Positions 1-8,312 of a stretch of 30,251 nucleotides of DNA are shown piece by piece (positions within the stretch are counted from its first letter, which is position 1; every line of letters begins with the position of its first letter). The stretch is from Chrysophaeum taylorii. Taxonomy: Eukaryota > Sar > Pelagophyceae > Pelagomonadales > Pelagomonadaceae. The notes below the pieces were generated by a model. It was not told the DNA's origin. It did not search any database and was given only the letters and a program-made list of their open reading frames with translations. A program made the position numbers and the translations under genes. Where the stretch lies: contig JAQMWT010000401.1 in assembly GCA_029834535.1 (NCBI GenBank), positions 1-30,251 of the forward strand. Direction: 5' to 3'.

Positions 1-1416
1 CTCGAGGATCATAGTCGCCCAATAGGTGACATGAGGTGATCGCGAATGAGCGATGCGTCGACCTGGTGTCAGGGGAGACCGAGGTGGTGCAGTGACCTGA
101 CTGGCGGAGGTAGCCGTGCAGGTAAGATTCCAATGGGTGCGCGTAACTATGGGGAGTGCTGACCTTGGCTTGTGCCTGATCTGCAGTCGTGCAGAGAGGC
201 GAGATCGTCTGTGCTAATGCGGGTTGCAGCGACAGGAACGGGTCAGGTGCCTGGGAAGCTGGAAGGCGGCCTTTGTCTTCCAGAGGCGAAGGGAACAAGC
301 GAAGCTGTAGCTTCGTCTCGTCGTGATCAGATAGGCGCAATGAGCTTGTGCGCGTGATCGTGGTGCGCTTACCTGTGTCTTCATGATGTACCTGTGTGTC
401 CTGCGGTGATGCTTCTGCGAGCGGGACATATCTTGAGGACGGATCCATCGGATGGGGTGCATCAGCTATGAATGAGACAGGAGCCAGTAGCAGTGCAAGG
501 TCGGGTGACAGAACGTGTGCGTGTTCGAGCAATTGAGCGTTGGACCTGAGCATCGTCTGCATAGTCTGGAACCGTGCTGTGCAGTTGGTTTGCATTGTCT
601 CGTCTGCTGCATCAATGGGCTGGCTGGTGTAGCTGGCCGTTGTGGTCTTATCTTTCGCCTTGTCGTCCAAGAGAGACTGCGAGATAGTGCTCGTTGCTAT
701 GTGCGAGAGTATAAGAAGCTGTTGAGCAGCTGTGGCGAGCTGAGTGCTTTCTTGTCTGGCAGTTTCTGTGGCTTTAGGGTTCCGGTGACATGATTGCGCA
801 GCTTCAGACGTCTTGGCATTGGGGATTGCCATAAAGTAACTCGTAAGTTCAAAGTCTGACGTCGGAACATGCATCGAAAGACCTGTGAGGTCACCAATGA
901 AAATGCGCCCTCGTAAGGCGAGCGCGACGTGGTGCGGGCGCTAGCGACTTATGTTGGTGATCTGAAGGTCGTGAGATACGTTGCGGCGCGGAGCGTCGGT
1001 GGAAATGACGAGTGTCTTGGTGTTAAAGGCGGTGACGCGGTGAGCATCGAAAAGCGTGTCATGCTCAAAGAGCAAAAGCGCGTGATGCGGGTGGTCCGAA
1101 GTCAGTGCCAAAAGTGGTGTGGCTCGCGGCTGACCTGTCTGCAAGGTAGGGCAGATGGGAGCGTGAGCTGAGATCCCGTGGTGGAGAGTATCCGGCCTGG
1201 AATGCCTGGGGCCCAGTGCGGGAAATCGAAAAGGGGGATCGCCGAAGGAGAGTGCAGTAGAACCAAGGGCGATGGAAGGGTCCGTCATGCTGGGTGCATC
1301 CTCAATGGCGGAGATGCGGGGACCAGAGGAGTGAGTGCCGTAGTGACCAGGGTTGTCCATAGGCGTGTAGGGCATTCGAAGGTGCGGGCATGTGACATGC
1401 GTCCCCGAATGAGAAG
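1..1416 (-). pseudogene. Copy A polyprotein, C-terminal part, degenerate and cut by window edge
   Basis: This stretch is homologous to 9133-10580 of copy B on the minus strand. The best frames (about 941-1474 and 697-897) give short conserved blocks shared with B: SDFELTSHFMAI-like, the LRGR block followed by IGDLTGL, and further toward the left edge HPLESYxHGYLRQ. The longest open stretch is under 180 codons, so multiple frameshifts are present. Plus-strand ORFs at 515-793, 929-1171 and 1178-1543 overlap it antisense and have no support of their own. No function can be assigned. Confidence 0.35.
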
Positions 1417-2786
1417 TTACGTGCCGAGCGATAAGACGCGTTCGAGGGAGGCAACGTGCGTGACTTGGGTGCATGTATTTGTGGTGGAGCCGGCACCTGG
1501 CGTGGAACGTTCGTCGTACATTCCAGTGAAGCGAAAGTGCTGACAGAAGCGGTTCAGGTGGAGCGAGTCAGTGCATTGTGCGCGGAGAATGTCACCTGAG
1601 AGCGCAACATCGATTTTCCGGAGGCGGCGCAAGCGTGTGGCGTCCAGAAGAGAGCCATGCAAGGGGACATAAAGGACCGAAGTGGTCGCAATGGTAGCGT
1701 GCATAGTTTGCGGCTGATCGGGCCGTTCAGGACTCTCGAAATCTTTGTCTATTACTGCAGTCTTTGTGAAGGCTTTCCAGAAGCTTGGTCGCGGTGAGAC
1801 ATAAGGATCGGCAGCCAAAAGGAGAGCGCCCTTTGACTGAGAGTCGGGGAGCGGGTGATCATGTGCTGCGACTGATGCTCGTGCGAAGACATCTATCGAA
1901 TCGTGAAATGGTGATCGCAGATGGGTCCATGCAACCTGCTGAGCAGTGTCATCCAGTGCATTCGGCCGAGAAGGTGGATGGTGGGTGCAGCAGCGAGCGC
2001 CGGTGAGCGGAAGTGCGCGCCTGTCTTCGGGGAGAGAAGGCAGCGAGGCGGAACCAGCTTCGAAGTGATCGGGAGCGGCTGATCGAGAGATATCGAACAA
2101 GGCGGGAGTGCCTGGTGAATCTGAGCTGGTACCTGCAGCAGCGGTGAGTGCCTGCGAGCATGTTGACCGTGGGGCCGTTGACAGCGTGTCTTGTCCTTGT
2201 GGGTGCGGCATTGTGGGGGCATTGGTGATGGTGCTTGGATCAGGTGGCTGATCTGGAATGGTCGGGGAGACCATCTTCGAGGCTAGTGAAGTGGGTCTTG
2301 CTTCTTCGCTGTATGCATCATACCAGGGGGCAGAATCCGAGGGGATGTTGTCAGAAGCCTGCGGTTCTTGTGCCTGGGGCATAGAATACGGCGGGGCCTT
2401 GGGTCCTTGAGTATGGTTGCCATAGTCGATGTAGGCGCAATACTCGGGAACATCTCGAGGTGTTTTGTTCTTTGACTTGTCGAAAGTGGGAACGAGATGG
2501 CTTGGTGTTCCTTCGACAAGACTGCTTCCTGGGCCGTTGTGCCCGAAGAGAGAAGAAGCCCTTGTGCATGTCTGGGCAGCATGATGGTGATCATGACCAT
2601 CAGGGAGAGAGCTGTCTGTTGATAATTTGGAATTTGTCGACTCTTGATGTTGGTGGTCTTGTTTCTTGGTGGGACTTTGCACGTGGTGATCGTCGCTGGT
2701 GGTAGGGGTACGGTCGCCGGTGTTGGATGTACGCCCTCGCAACTCGGACGCGGGGATGTGGTCGAGTTGGAATGAACCAGGTGGCT
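1417..2786 (-). pseudogene. Copy A polyprotein, middle part after frameshift
   Basis: This continues the copy A polyprotein after the one-base deletion near 2787. It resumes with ELRGRTSNTGDRT, which copy B reads in frame directly after the coiled coil (10800 region). Composition is rich in Pro, Ser, Thr, Asp and His. It stays open for about 450 codons and shows no recognisable catalytic motif, membrane segment or zinc finger. Bases about 1380-2512 have no counterpart in copy B, so most of this stretch is unique to copy A in the window. It is either an insertion in A or, more simply, a deletion in B, because the flanks are homologous on both sides. Its role is unknown. Confidence 0.35.
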
Positions 2787-4520
2787 GATAGGCGAGCGGG
2801 TGCAAAGGGGTTCAGGGGGTGCCAGAGAGGCGAAGAGTGATTTGGCAAAGGAGGAGGGGCCAGAGATGGCGGGGGGTTGAGAACAGAGAGACGGAGTGCG
2901 TGGTGAACCAGGAGAACCAGGTCCGGGGCATCTGTGGAGGTGGTGATGATACTCGGGGAGAATCGGGAGAGAGGTATTGGAGATTGGTTCGGAAGGGGAG
3001 GAAGGTAGGTTGTGGATGGGGAAAGGAGGTGAAAGATGCGATGCAGCATCTTGGGTGGGGTGGGTGGCATCCAAGGAGGTAAGAATGGTGTTGAGGACGG
3101 CGTTGGTTTCAAAGTGGGAGTTGCGGATGTCAGCGTGGGCAGTTTCGAGTGCCTTGAACTGGGTGTGGGTGAGATGGAGTTCCGCGCGGGTGTAGACCAA
3201 TTCGTCGGCTTGGATGGCGAGCTGGGCAGTGGCGAAAGCTAGGGCGGCGTCGGTTATGGTGAGTTTGGCGCCTGTGGAGGACAAAGCGTCGTCCTCGAGA
3301 GTGAGCGTGGCCTTGGTTGCGGCCAAGTCAGCGGTTTGGGAGCGGAATGCAGCCTGAGTGGTGGCCAACGCGCGTTGGAGCGCAGACAGAGGTGCGTTGG
3401 AACTTGGAGAAAGGAGGTGGAGTGTTGCTTGGATGGAGACGGGGGAATGGTCGTAGCCGTGGAATGCGTAGTCACGCGGGTGGAGATGAAAATCGGGGGG
3501 ACAGGAACTTTCGAAAGGTGATGAAGGTCGGTCAGGATGGTCCGATGGTTGGGCGGCAGTAGCTTGAGCCGCGGAAGGAGCTGGGGTAGGAATGGAAGTG
3601 CCGGGGCCGTCGTGGCCGTAGGTGGCATGGTCTTGTGGGTGGAGATGAAAGTCTCGAGGAGAGTGACTTGCGGAAGATGATGGATATCGGACAGTAGGGT
3701 CCGACGGTGGGGCGGCAGGAGGTTGAGCCGCGGTGGGGGCTTGGTCAGGGATGACGGTGCCGGGGCCGTCACGGCCGTAGGTGGCATGATCGTCAGGAAG
3801 GGGCTGAGTGGTGCTGCGAGGGGGCTGACGAGGATGTTGGGGAACGTGAATAGATGGTGAAGTGGGAGTCGCCGATAGTGGGGAGTTAGGCTCCAGTGAA
3901 GGAGGTGGAGGCTCCGGTGGGGTAGGTGGAGTGAAGAGATTTGTGTTGAGTGGTGGTGGTGGTGGAGTGTTCAACATCGCTGGTGCGATATTCGAGTAAG
4001 GTGGAGTGTCCTCGTGAATGTGGGGTGTGCCAGGTTGTGGAGTAACCTTGGCGATGCCTGGGACCGGAGGGAAGGCAGTGGGGGCCGAGACTTTGCCGTG
4101 GGGTGTTTGACATCCGGTGGGGTTGTCGGCAGGAGGTGGGTTCTGTTCATGTTCGAGAACGTTCTGAACAGTAGGAGGGGGGGTGACCATCGAGATGATC
4201 GGGCCTTGGGTCGCGACTTCGTTAGAAGTTGGCTTGAGGGGGGTTGCCGTAAGCACAGCAGGTGGAGAAGCTTGTTCAAGTTGCTCGTCTTGATCGAGCT
4301 GCACGTCTTGATCGAGTTGCTCGTTTTGAGCTGCGATGCTTGCGGTGGCAGCGATGTTTGCGGCGAACGCAGCAAGTATGGCAGCGCTTTAGGCTCCGAG
4401 ATGAGCGTTAGCAGCTTCGAGCTTTTGCAAATCAGCGTTGATGATCTGCCAGAGAGCTTGTTGTGTGGCGAATTGCGTTGCTACTTCCAGACTCGGGTCT
4501 TGTGGGTCGTGAGTCGCCAT
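2787..4520 (-). pseudogene. Copy A polyprotein, N-terminal part (Pro-rich, coiled coil), broken
   Basis: Function unknown. The start is the ATG at 4518-4520 (MATHDPQDP), chosen because copy B has the same start, MATHDPN, at 12455. A TAA at 4389-4391 breaks the frame after about 43 codons; the same frame then runs on. The next ~170 residues are Pro/Thr-rich. Two tandem 53-residue units and a third partial one follow. After these comes a ~110-residue Ala/Thr/Leu-rich heptad-like stretch with ~15-residue periodicity (TITDAALA, AELHLTHTQ), which I read as a coiled coil. The organisation resembles a Gag-like structural protein, but no zinc knuckle or capsid signature is visible. Around 2787 copy A has one base fewer than copy B, so the reading frame changes there. 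Confidence 0.45.
3474..3791 (-). repeat. 159-bp tandem repeat (2 units) coding 53-residue units in copy A
   Basis: Two in-frame units begin DHATYG(R/H)DGPGT and end PRDFHLHPQ or PPDFHLHPRD. A third partial unit (DYAFHGYD) follows. Copy B has only one full unit (about 11539-11697) plus the partial one, so unit number differs between the tandem copies. The length is a multiple of three, so the change keeps the frame. Confidence 0.7.
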
Positions 4521-4549
4521 CGTTGTCGGGGTTGCATTTTGCGCGTTGT

Positions 4550-4557
4550 TGTTTGCC
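4550..4557. repeat. Left 8-bp target-site duplication TGTTTGCC
   Basis: TGTTTGCC is repeated exactly at 7932-7939. Removing 4558-7939 joins copy A's leader to a sequence that aligns with the uninterrupted copy B (12460-12500). This makes an insertion with target duplication the straightforward reading. Confidence 0.75.
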
Positions 4558-4942
4558 CTAACCCCGCGATCGCTAACCGTTGGTTGCGATGGAGGACGGC
4601 GCCTAACACGCTCGCTCCCTGCGGCGGCCCCGGCCGTCCCGGAGTGAGACGGTGCCTGCTCGCCTCCCGGGCTGGCCGGTTAGCACCCGGAAAGTCCGCG
4701 CTGGGATGGGGTTCGCTCGGTTGGGCAGAACGCGACGGACAGGTTGATTGTTCGTGGACCAACACGTCCGCGGCCTGCGACGCTTTCGCACAACCTCGCA
4801 CAAGACCGCGCGCAGTGGCGGTCCACCATCAACAAGTCCGTCCTCGTCCGTCGCCCTGCCCCAACTGCGTGATTTTCCTCTGTGATTCCGTGCCGGCTCC
4901 TGCCGGTCCGGCCTGGCTCCCATGCTCGGGAGAGGTCACAAG
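4558..4942. repeat. R1: first copy of the subterminal tandem repeat
   Basis: R1 aligns over its length with R2 (5007-5373). Shared blocks include GTTGCGATGGAGGACGGCGCC minus its last base, a central GGGCTGGCCGGTTAGCA / GGGCGGGCCGGTTGGCA block, and CCTGGCTCC(C/A)ATGCTCGGG followed by AGAGGT. I find no convincing coding content; the plus and minus ORFs here lie in an unremarkable GC-rich sequence. It is probably transposon terminal DNA. Confidence 0.6.
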
Positions 4943-5006
4943 TTAGACCCATTCTTTAGACCCATTCTTTACCGGGGGCTTATCCTTGTTTTTGAATCGA
5001 TTTTTT
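4943..5006. repeat. Left internal inverted-repeat arm with a 13-bp direct duplication
   Basis: AGACCCATTCTTT occurs twice in a row (4945-4957 and 4958-4970). It is followed by ACCGGGGGCTTATCC, which is inverted at the right end of the insertion (7898-7927). The AT-rich tail TTTTTGAATCGATTTTTT resembles the right-end sequence near 7850-7868. This may be the true left terminus of an inner transposon to which R1 was added. Confidence 0.5.
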
Positions 5007-5373
5007 ACCCTTACCCTGATCGCCGACCGCATGGTTGCGATGGAGGACGGCGCCTCATGAATCCTGAGCCTTGCGAGGGCATCCGCCCTCCCGGCGTAGG
5101 TTGGCACCTATTCGCCTCTCGGGCGGGCCGGTTGGCAGCCGGAACGTTCGCGGTGGGACGGGGTATGGCCGGGGGGCGCAGACGGAAGGTTATCGACGAG
5201 TTGGTTGTCAGTCACATCGCGGTCTCCTCGTCGCATGGCGACAAGCTTGATGATCACTCTCCGCCGACCCACCTTTCGGCGCCCCTCGTCTACAGGCCCG
5301 TGATTCCGGACTGGCTCCTGTCGGTCCGGCCTGGCTCCAATGCTCGGGAGAGGTCTGAAGTTAGTTAGTTTGG
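5007..5373. repeat. R2: second copy of the subterminal tandem repeat
   Basis: R2 is a diverged copy of R1 with the same block order, and it ends in GTTAGTTAG as R1 ends in GTTAG. The bases after it (5374-5410) contain another AAAATAAGG / CATTCTTTACCC pair, the same short words found at the transposon ends. No gene is evident. Confidence 0.55.
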
Positions 5374-5592
5374 ACGCAAAATAAGGAGTCATTCTTTACC
5401 CACAGGACCTTCCTTAATTTAGAGAGAGATATTCGGTCCCCACGCGACGTGCACGCGACGTGCGCCTGCGTGGTCGCCAGTTCCGTGGTACTGAACGACT
5501 CCAATCTCGGGCCGCACGGGCCGAAGCGTCCCGGACTGACGAGCGCGACGACTGGGGCGCGTGGATGTCCAGGACGTCGGACTGATTTGGGT

Positions 5593-5925
5593 GTAATGAG
5601 GGCCGAAGACTTCGAGCTTCAGCTTGAGGGTCGACACGAGCTCGAATACCTGGCCTTGCGAGCACGCCGACAACGCGGGATAACGGCCCCCCACGCAGAG
5701 GTAGTCCGCGGTCGAGGCGTTGCGCGTCGCGCTCAGCCACAGCCACTCCCACTGCTCGAGCGCGAGCCGCAGATCGTGCGCACGGAAGCTGCATCTACTG
5801 GCCGGCGTGACCGAAGCGCGCGAGTTATCCTCGGTGAAGCCCGACGCGATCATCGTGTCGAAGAGGACGATTTGCACCGTTACGCCGCGGGCGTCGAACG
5901 TCTCATCGTGCCAGTAGGAGCGGAT
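5593..5925 (-). pseudogene. Purple acid phosphatase (ACP5-like) gene fragment captured by the transposon
   Basis: The minus-strand reading gives blocks typical of tartrate-resistant/purple acid metallophosphatases: SYWHDETFD, then VTVQIVLFDT, then a QWEWL helix, then NASTADYLCVGG-R-YP, and CSQG before a KLKLEVFGPHY block. In the family, the GGHYP motif supplies a conserved metal- or phosphate-binding His; here it reads GGRYP. The GHDH metal motif that should follow the last block is not readable. The N-terminal half is absent. The fragment is antisense to the nuclease ORF and inside the insertion boundaries. That looks like host-gene capture (transduplication) rather than a functional gene. 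The family call is from memory of conserved motifs. Confidence 0.55.
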
Positions 5926-6255
5926 CGCGGTGTCAACAAGAACCGCGCGCGAAGCACGCGAGCGACAACCACCTTTGATCACGCGAACGACGCCCGGCGC
6001 GAGCTGCGCCTCCGGCGCGGGGGCGCGAGGGGCGGCGAGCAACGCCCGCGCAGGTATCGCAGGAGCGGCACAGCGAAGGGCGCGACGGGACATCCGCTAC
6101 GGATGGAGGACTGGAGCGGCGCGAACAGCGACGCAGAACGGCGGCTCGAGTGTGCAGCTGCGGTACGGGGCGCGACAAGCGGCGCTCAACGCCCTCGGCA
6201 CACGAACAGCGGAAATGAACTTCAATCGCAGCTCCGAAAGCGCTCTAGAGCGGCG

Positions 6256-7674
6256 ATGCCGCGCCTTTCAGCTTACCGAGCGCCTTCTGAGTGCTTCAGT
6301 GCCGACCTCTTCGAAGCCATCTTCTTCGGCGCCGTCGTCGTTGTCGTCGACCGGCTCGCACCCGTCGTACACCTTCGCCCGCATCGATCCAAAAATAAGG
6401 GACCGAACCGTACCACGCTGGCTTCCCACGGCGGCGCTGGTTCCGGCGACCCCGCCAACGTTCATCTCGTCGACGGTCCTCTCTCCCACGAATTCGTCTC
6501 CATGGGCGTCCTCGTCGACCCCACCATCTCGACACCCGTGCTCATACCCCAACTCCAGCGTGCTCTAACCTCCCAGCGCGAGACAGCTCGGGCCACTGCA
6601 CTCCAGCGCCTTGCGGCCACCCTTCCCATCACCGAAGCACTTCGAGTAGCGGCGTCCTCATGGGATCGCTTCTCGACCACGTTCATTAGCTCGTGGCCCA
6701 GCTCCGCCCTTCAAATCCCCAACCGCTGCTGGGCTGAGATGTGTGCCCAGTACTTTGGCTACCCCTCTCCAGCTTGTTTGGGCCTCGTGGGCACTCGCAT
6801 TCTGGGCACTGACGTCGTTCTCGACGCTCACGGCAAGGTGCTTCTCACGCAGGCCAACCTTGTCAACCGCGGAGGAGCGCGGACCACCTGGCATGACGGC
6901 CAGCTCGACTGCGTCCACGGCAGCGTCGAAGAGGCCGGCATCCCAGCCCTGTCCGAGGTTTTCGGCATCTTTGCTGACGTCGTCGCCCCTACCATTCGCA
7001 CGCGCCTCTACGGCCGGTACCGAGGCAATCTCGCCCGACGTCAAGTCGTCCCAGACATCCTCACCACGCTCGACAACAAGGAGCAACTCTACGACATCAA
7101 AACCCTCGCTTGGGGTTCGTTGTACACCGCCCACGCCCTCCATCCCTCCCACCCGTCGCCTGTCGATCGGCGCGCAGCGCAAGTCCACTCCGAATACCTC
7201 GCTCACGCCCGCGGCATCGACGCCATCATCCCCCAGCCGGGTACAGCACCACCGCCTGGCTTCTTGGGCCCTGTCGAACAGCGGCTACGTAGCTACGGCA
7301 CCGTCGCCGGCCTCGTCTTTGGTGCCTTCGGTGAGGCCAGCGCGGCGTGCCACGCTCTCGCCCAAACATGCGCAGAGCGCATCGCTGCGCGAACCTGGGT
7401 GACAAGCGGCTGCGCCAACTTCACAGAGGCAAAGGCGGCCCGAACTCGCCGCATCTACCGTGAGTGGGGGATCGCCAACGCATTAGGCCGGGCTCGCTGT
7501 GCCCTCACCGCCCTCACCCATGTCGCCGCCTCGGGGAACCCCACCCAGGCCGCCCGATCCCAGCAGGACGTCACCCTTCGTCGCACATACGTCCGGCGGC
7601 AGCATGCGTACGACCTACGGGCGGGGCCCGTCCTCTCTTCGCCTGCCCCACGCCTCGGCGATGACCCCGACTAG
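6256..7674 (+). CDS. Mobile-element protein with PD-(D/E)XK nuclease-like motif
   Basis: The ORF has 472 codons from the ATG at 6256; a shorter start is the ATG at 6502. The frame is open further upstream to 5449, but there it runs antisense to the captured phosphatase, so I do not treat that part as coding. Visible features are a WHD motif at residues 212-214 followed by CVHGSVEEAGI, then P266-D267, a 12-residue gap, and D280-I-K282. This gives the PD-x12-DxK spacing of restriction-like endonuclease folds. It also matches the order (R/W)HD ... PD ... DxK that I know from nuclease-like ends of some algal and protist retroelement proteins. A conserved-looking GPVEQRLRSYG / VFGAFGEAS block follows. 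No zinc finger or DDE triad is seen. It is the only open gene in the insertion, so it may be its transposition nuclease or a passenger. Function is inferred. Confidence 0.45.
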   Translation: MPRLSAYRAPSECFSADLFEAIFFGAVVVVVDRLAPVVHLRPHRSKNKGPNRTTLASHGGAGSGDPANVHLVDGPLSHEFVSMGVLVDPTISTPVLIPQLQRALTSQRETARATALQRLAATLPITEALRVAASSWDRFSTTFISSWPSSALQIPNRCWAEMCAQYFGYPSPACLGLVGTRILGTDVVLDAHGKVLLTQANLVNRGGARTTWHDGQLDCVHGSVEEAGIPALSEVFGIFADVVAPTIRTRLYGRYRGNLARRQVVPDILTTLDNKEQLYDIKTLAWGSLYTAHALHPSHPSPVDRRAAQVHSEYLAHARGIDAIIPQPGTAPPPGFLGPVEQRLRSYGTVAGLVFGAFGEASAACHALAQTCAERIAARTWVTSGCANFTEAKAARTRRIYREWGIANALGRARCALTALTHVAASGNPTQAARSQQDVTLRRTYVRRQHAYDLRAGPVLSSPAPRLGDDPD

Positions 7675-7931
7675 GTCCCGCGTACTTATCTCCGCCCGTC
7701 AGGCACATCCCTCATACCCCACAAACCCACCCACGTCCTTCATGCTCCCCACACACACCCCCCTCTTAGCAGTCGACATTTAAAGACCGACTAGAAAATA
7801 ATAGAGGGCTAACACAAGCCGGCCACTATTCTTTGATCGGTCCCTTATTTTCGATTCAAGTTTTTTGGATCGCACCCCAATTAAGCCAAAAATAAGGCTT
7901 AAGCCCGCGGTAAAGAACGGGTCTTAGTTAG
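7675..7931. other. Right non-coding end of the transposon with hairpin and inverted arms
   Basis: There is no gene here. TCGGTCCCTTATTTT (7837-7851) is the inverse of AAAATAAGGGACCGA at 6391-6405, inside the nuclease region. A perfect hairpin has TTAAGCC (7881-7887), an 8-base loop and GGCTTAA (7896-7902). The last ~30 bases form the right inverted arm matching 4958-4986. These repeated short words look like transposase-binding subterminal repeats, which is inference. Confidence 0.45.
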
Positions 7932-7939
7932 TGTTTGCC
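7932..7939. repeat. Right 8-bp target-site duplication TGTTTGCC
   Basis: Exact match to 4550-4557. Directly after it the copy A leader resumes (TTTCACATTTTCAC) and aligns with copy B at about 12480. Confidence 0.75.
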
Positions 7940-8312
7940 TTTCACATTTTCACACTTGTTCACCAGTAGCAAACGATGAGACTTGACTACGGTCTTAGAA
8001 CTTTCGTGAACTTCAGGAGATTGCTCTTACCTGGGAATCCTGAGTCTTTGTCCGAGAGGTCGATCGAGATCGATGTCTTTCGGAGGACGTTTCTCTACCA
8101 GTACCGGACTGGGTCCAAACTTAGATAACAGTAAAAATCACTGTGCCTCTGGTAGAGAATGGTGGCAGTGGTAGTGCTGCCTTTCGTCCGGTCCTCTTAC
8201 GACACAAAGAGCAGCGCGGTGTTCGACACAGCGATGTTGGGTGTTTAGGTGTAAGTGTGAGACAAAGGGGGGGGGGGGTCCTAACGCTAAATGGGAATTT
8301 GTATATCTAGAT
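7940..8312 (-). repeat. LTR-like block shared by copies A and B
   Basis: This non-coding block is homologous to 12474-12838. It begins near CACCAGTAGCAA(A/G)CGATGAG and ends near a TATCTAG or TCTCTAG. It is both the upstream region of copy A and the downstream flank of copy B, as expected if two elements share one LTR. Exact termini cannot be fixed, because homology runs on into the leader. It contains a run of 12 G (8267-8278) and a conserved inverted repeat (8092-8101 / 8149-8158). Promoter function is inferred only from position. Confidence 0.5.
8092..8158. promoter_or_regulatory. Conserved inverted repeat/hairpin in the LTR-like block
   Basis: TCTCTACCAG at 8092-8101 is perfectly inverted as CTGGTAGAGA at 8149-8158. 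A second small hairpin (GGCAG, 8-base loop, CTGCC) follows. Both are preserved in the other copy (12626-12635 / 12682-12691) while the loop between them has diverged. That suggests selection on structure in RNA or DNA. Confidence 0.4.

Larger units (their letters stand above)
4558..7931. mobile_element. DNA transposon-like insertion (3374 bp) in the copy A leader
   Basis: The insertion is bounded by an 8-bp direct duplication (4550-4557 and 7932-7939). It starts CTAAC and ends GTTAG, a 5-bp terminal inverted repeat. A longer inverted pair lies inside: 4958-4986 against 7898-7927 (AGACCCATTCTTTACC against AGACCCGTTCTTTACC on the opposite strand). It contains two ~370-385 bp tandem repeats, a captured phosphatase fragment (minus) and one plus-strand ORF with a PD-(D/E)XK-like motif. 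By eye it is more GC-rich than the surrounding retroelements. An 8-bp duplication fits hAT-, Merlin-, P- or some MULE-type elements, but I see no DDE transposase. It may be non-autonomous or of an undescribed type. Confidence 0.6.

Noticed and set aside
929..1543. Plus-strand ORFs in the copy A region as genes
   Set aside because: They overlap the conserved minus-strand polyprotein antisense and show no domain or start context.
4556..4566. CCCTAACCCC as a telomere-like repeat
   Set aside because: Only one and a half units are present and it is explained by the transposon end next to the target duplication.
5449..6255. Open plus-strand frame upstream of the nuclease gene as a longer N-terminus
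   Set aside because: It lies antisense to a recognisable phosphatase fragment in GC-rich DNA, so openness is expected as a shadow.
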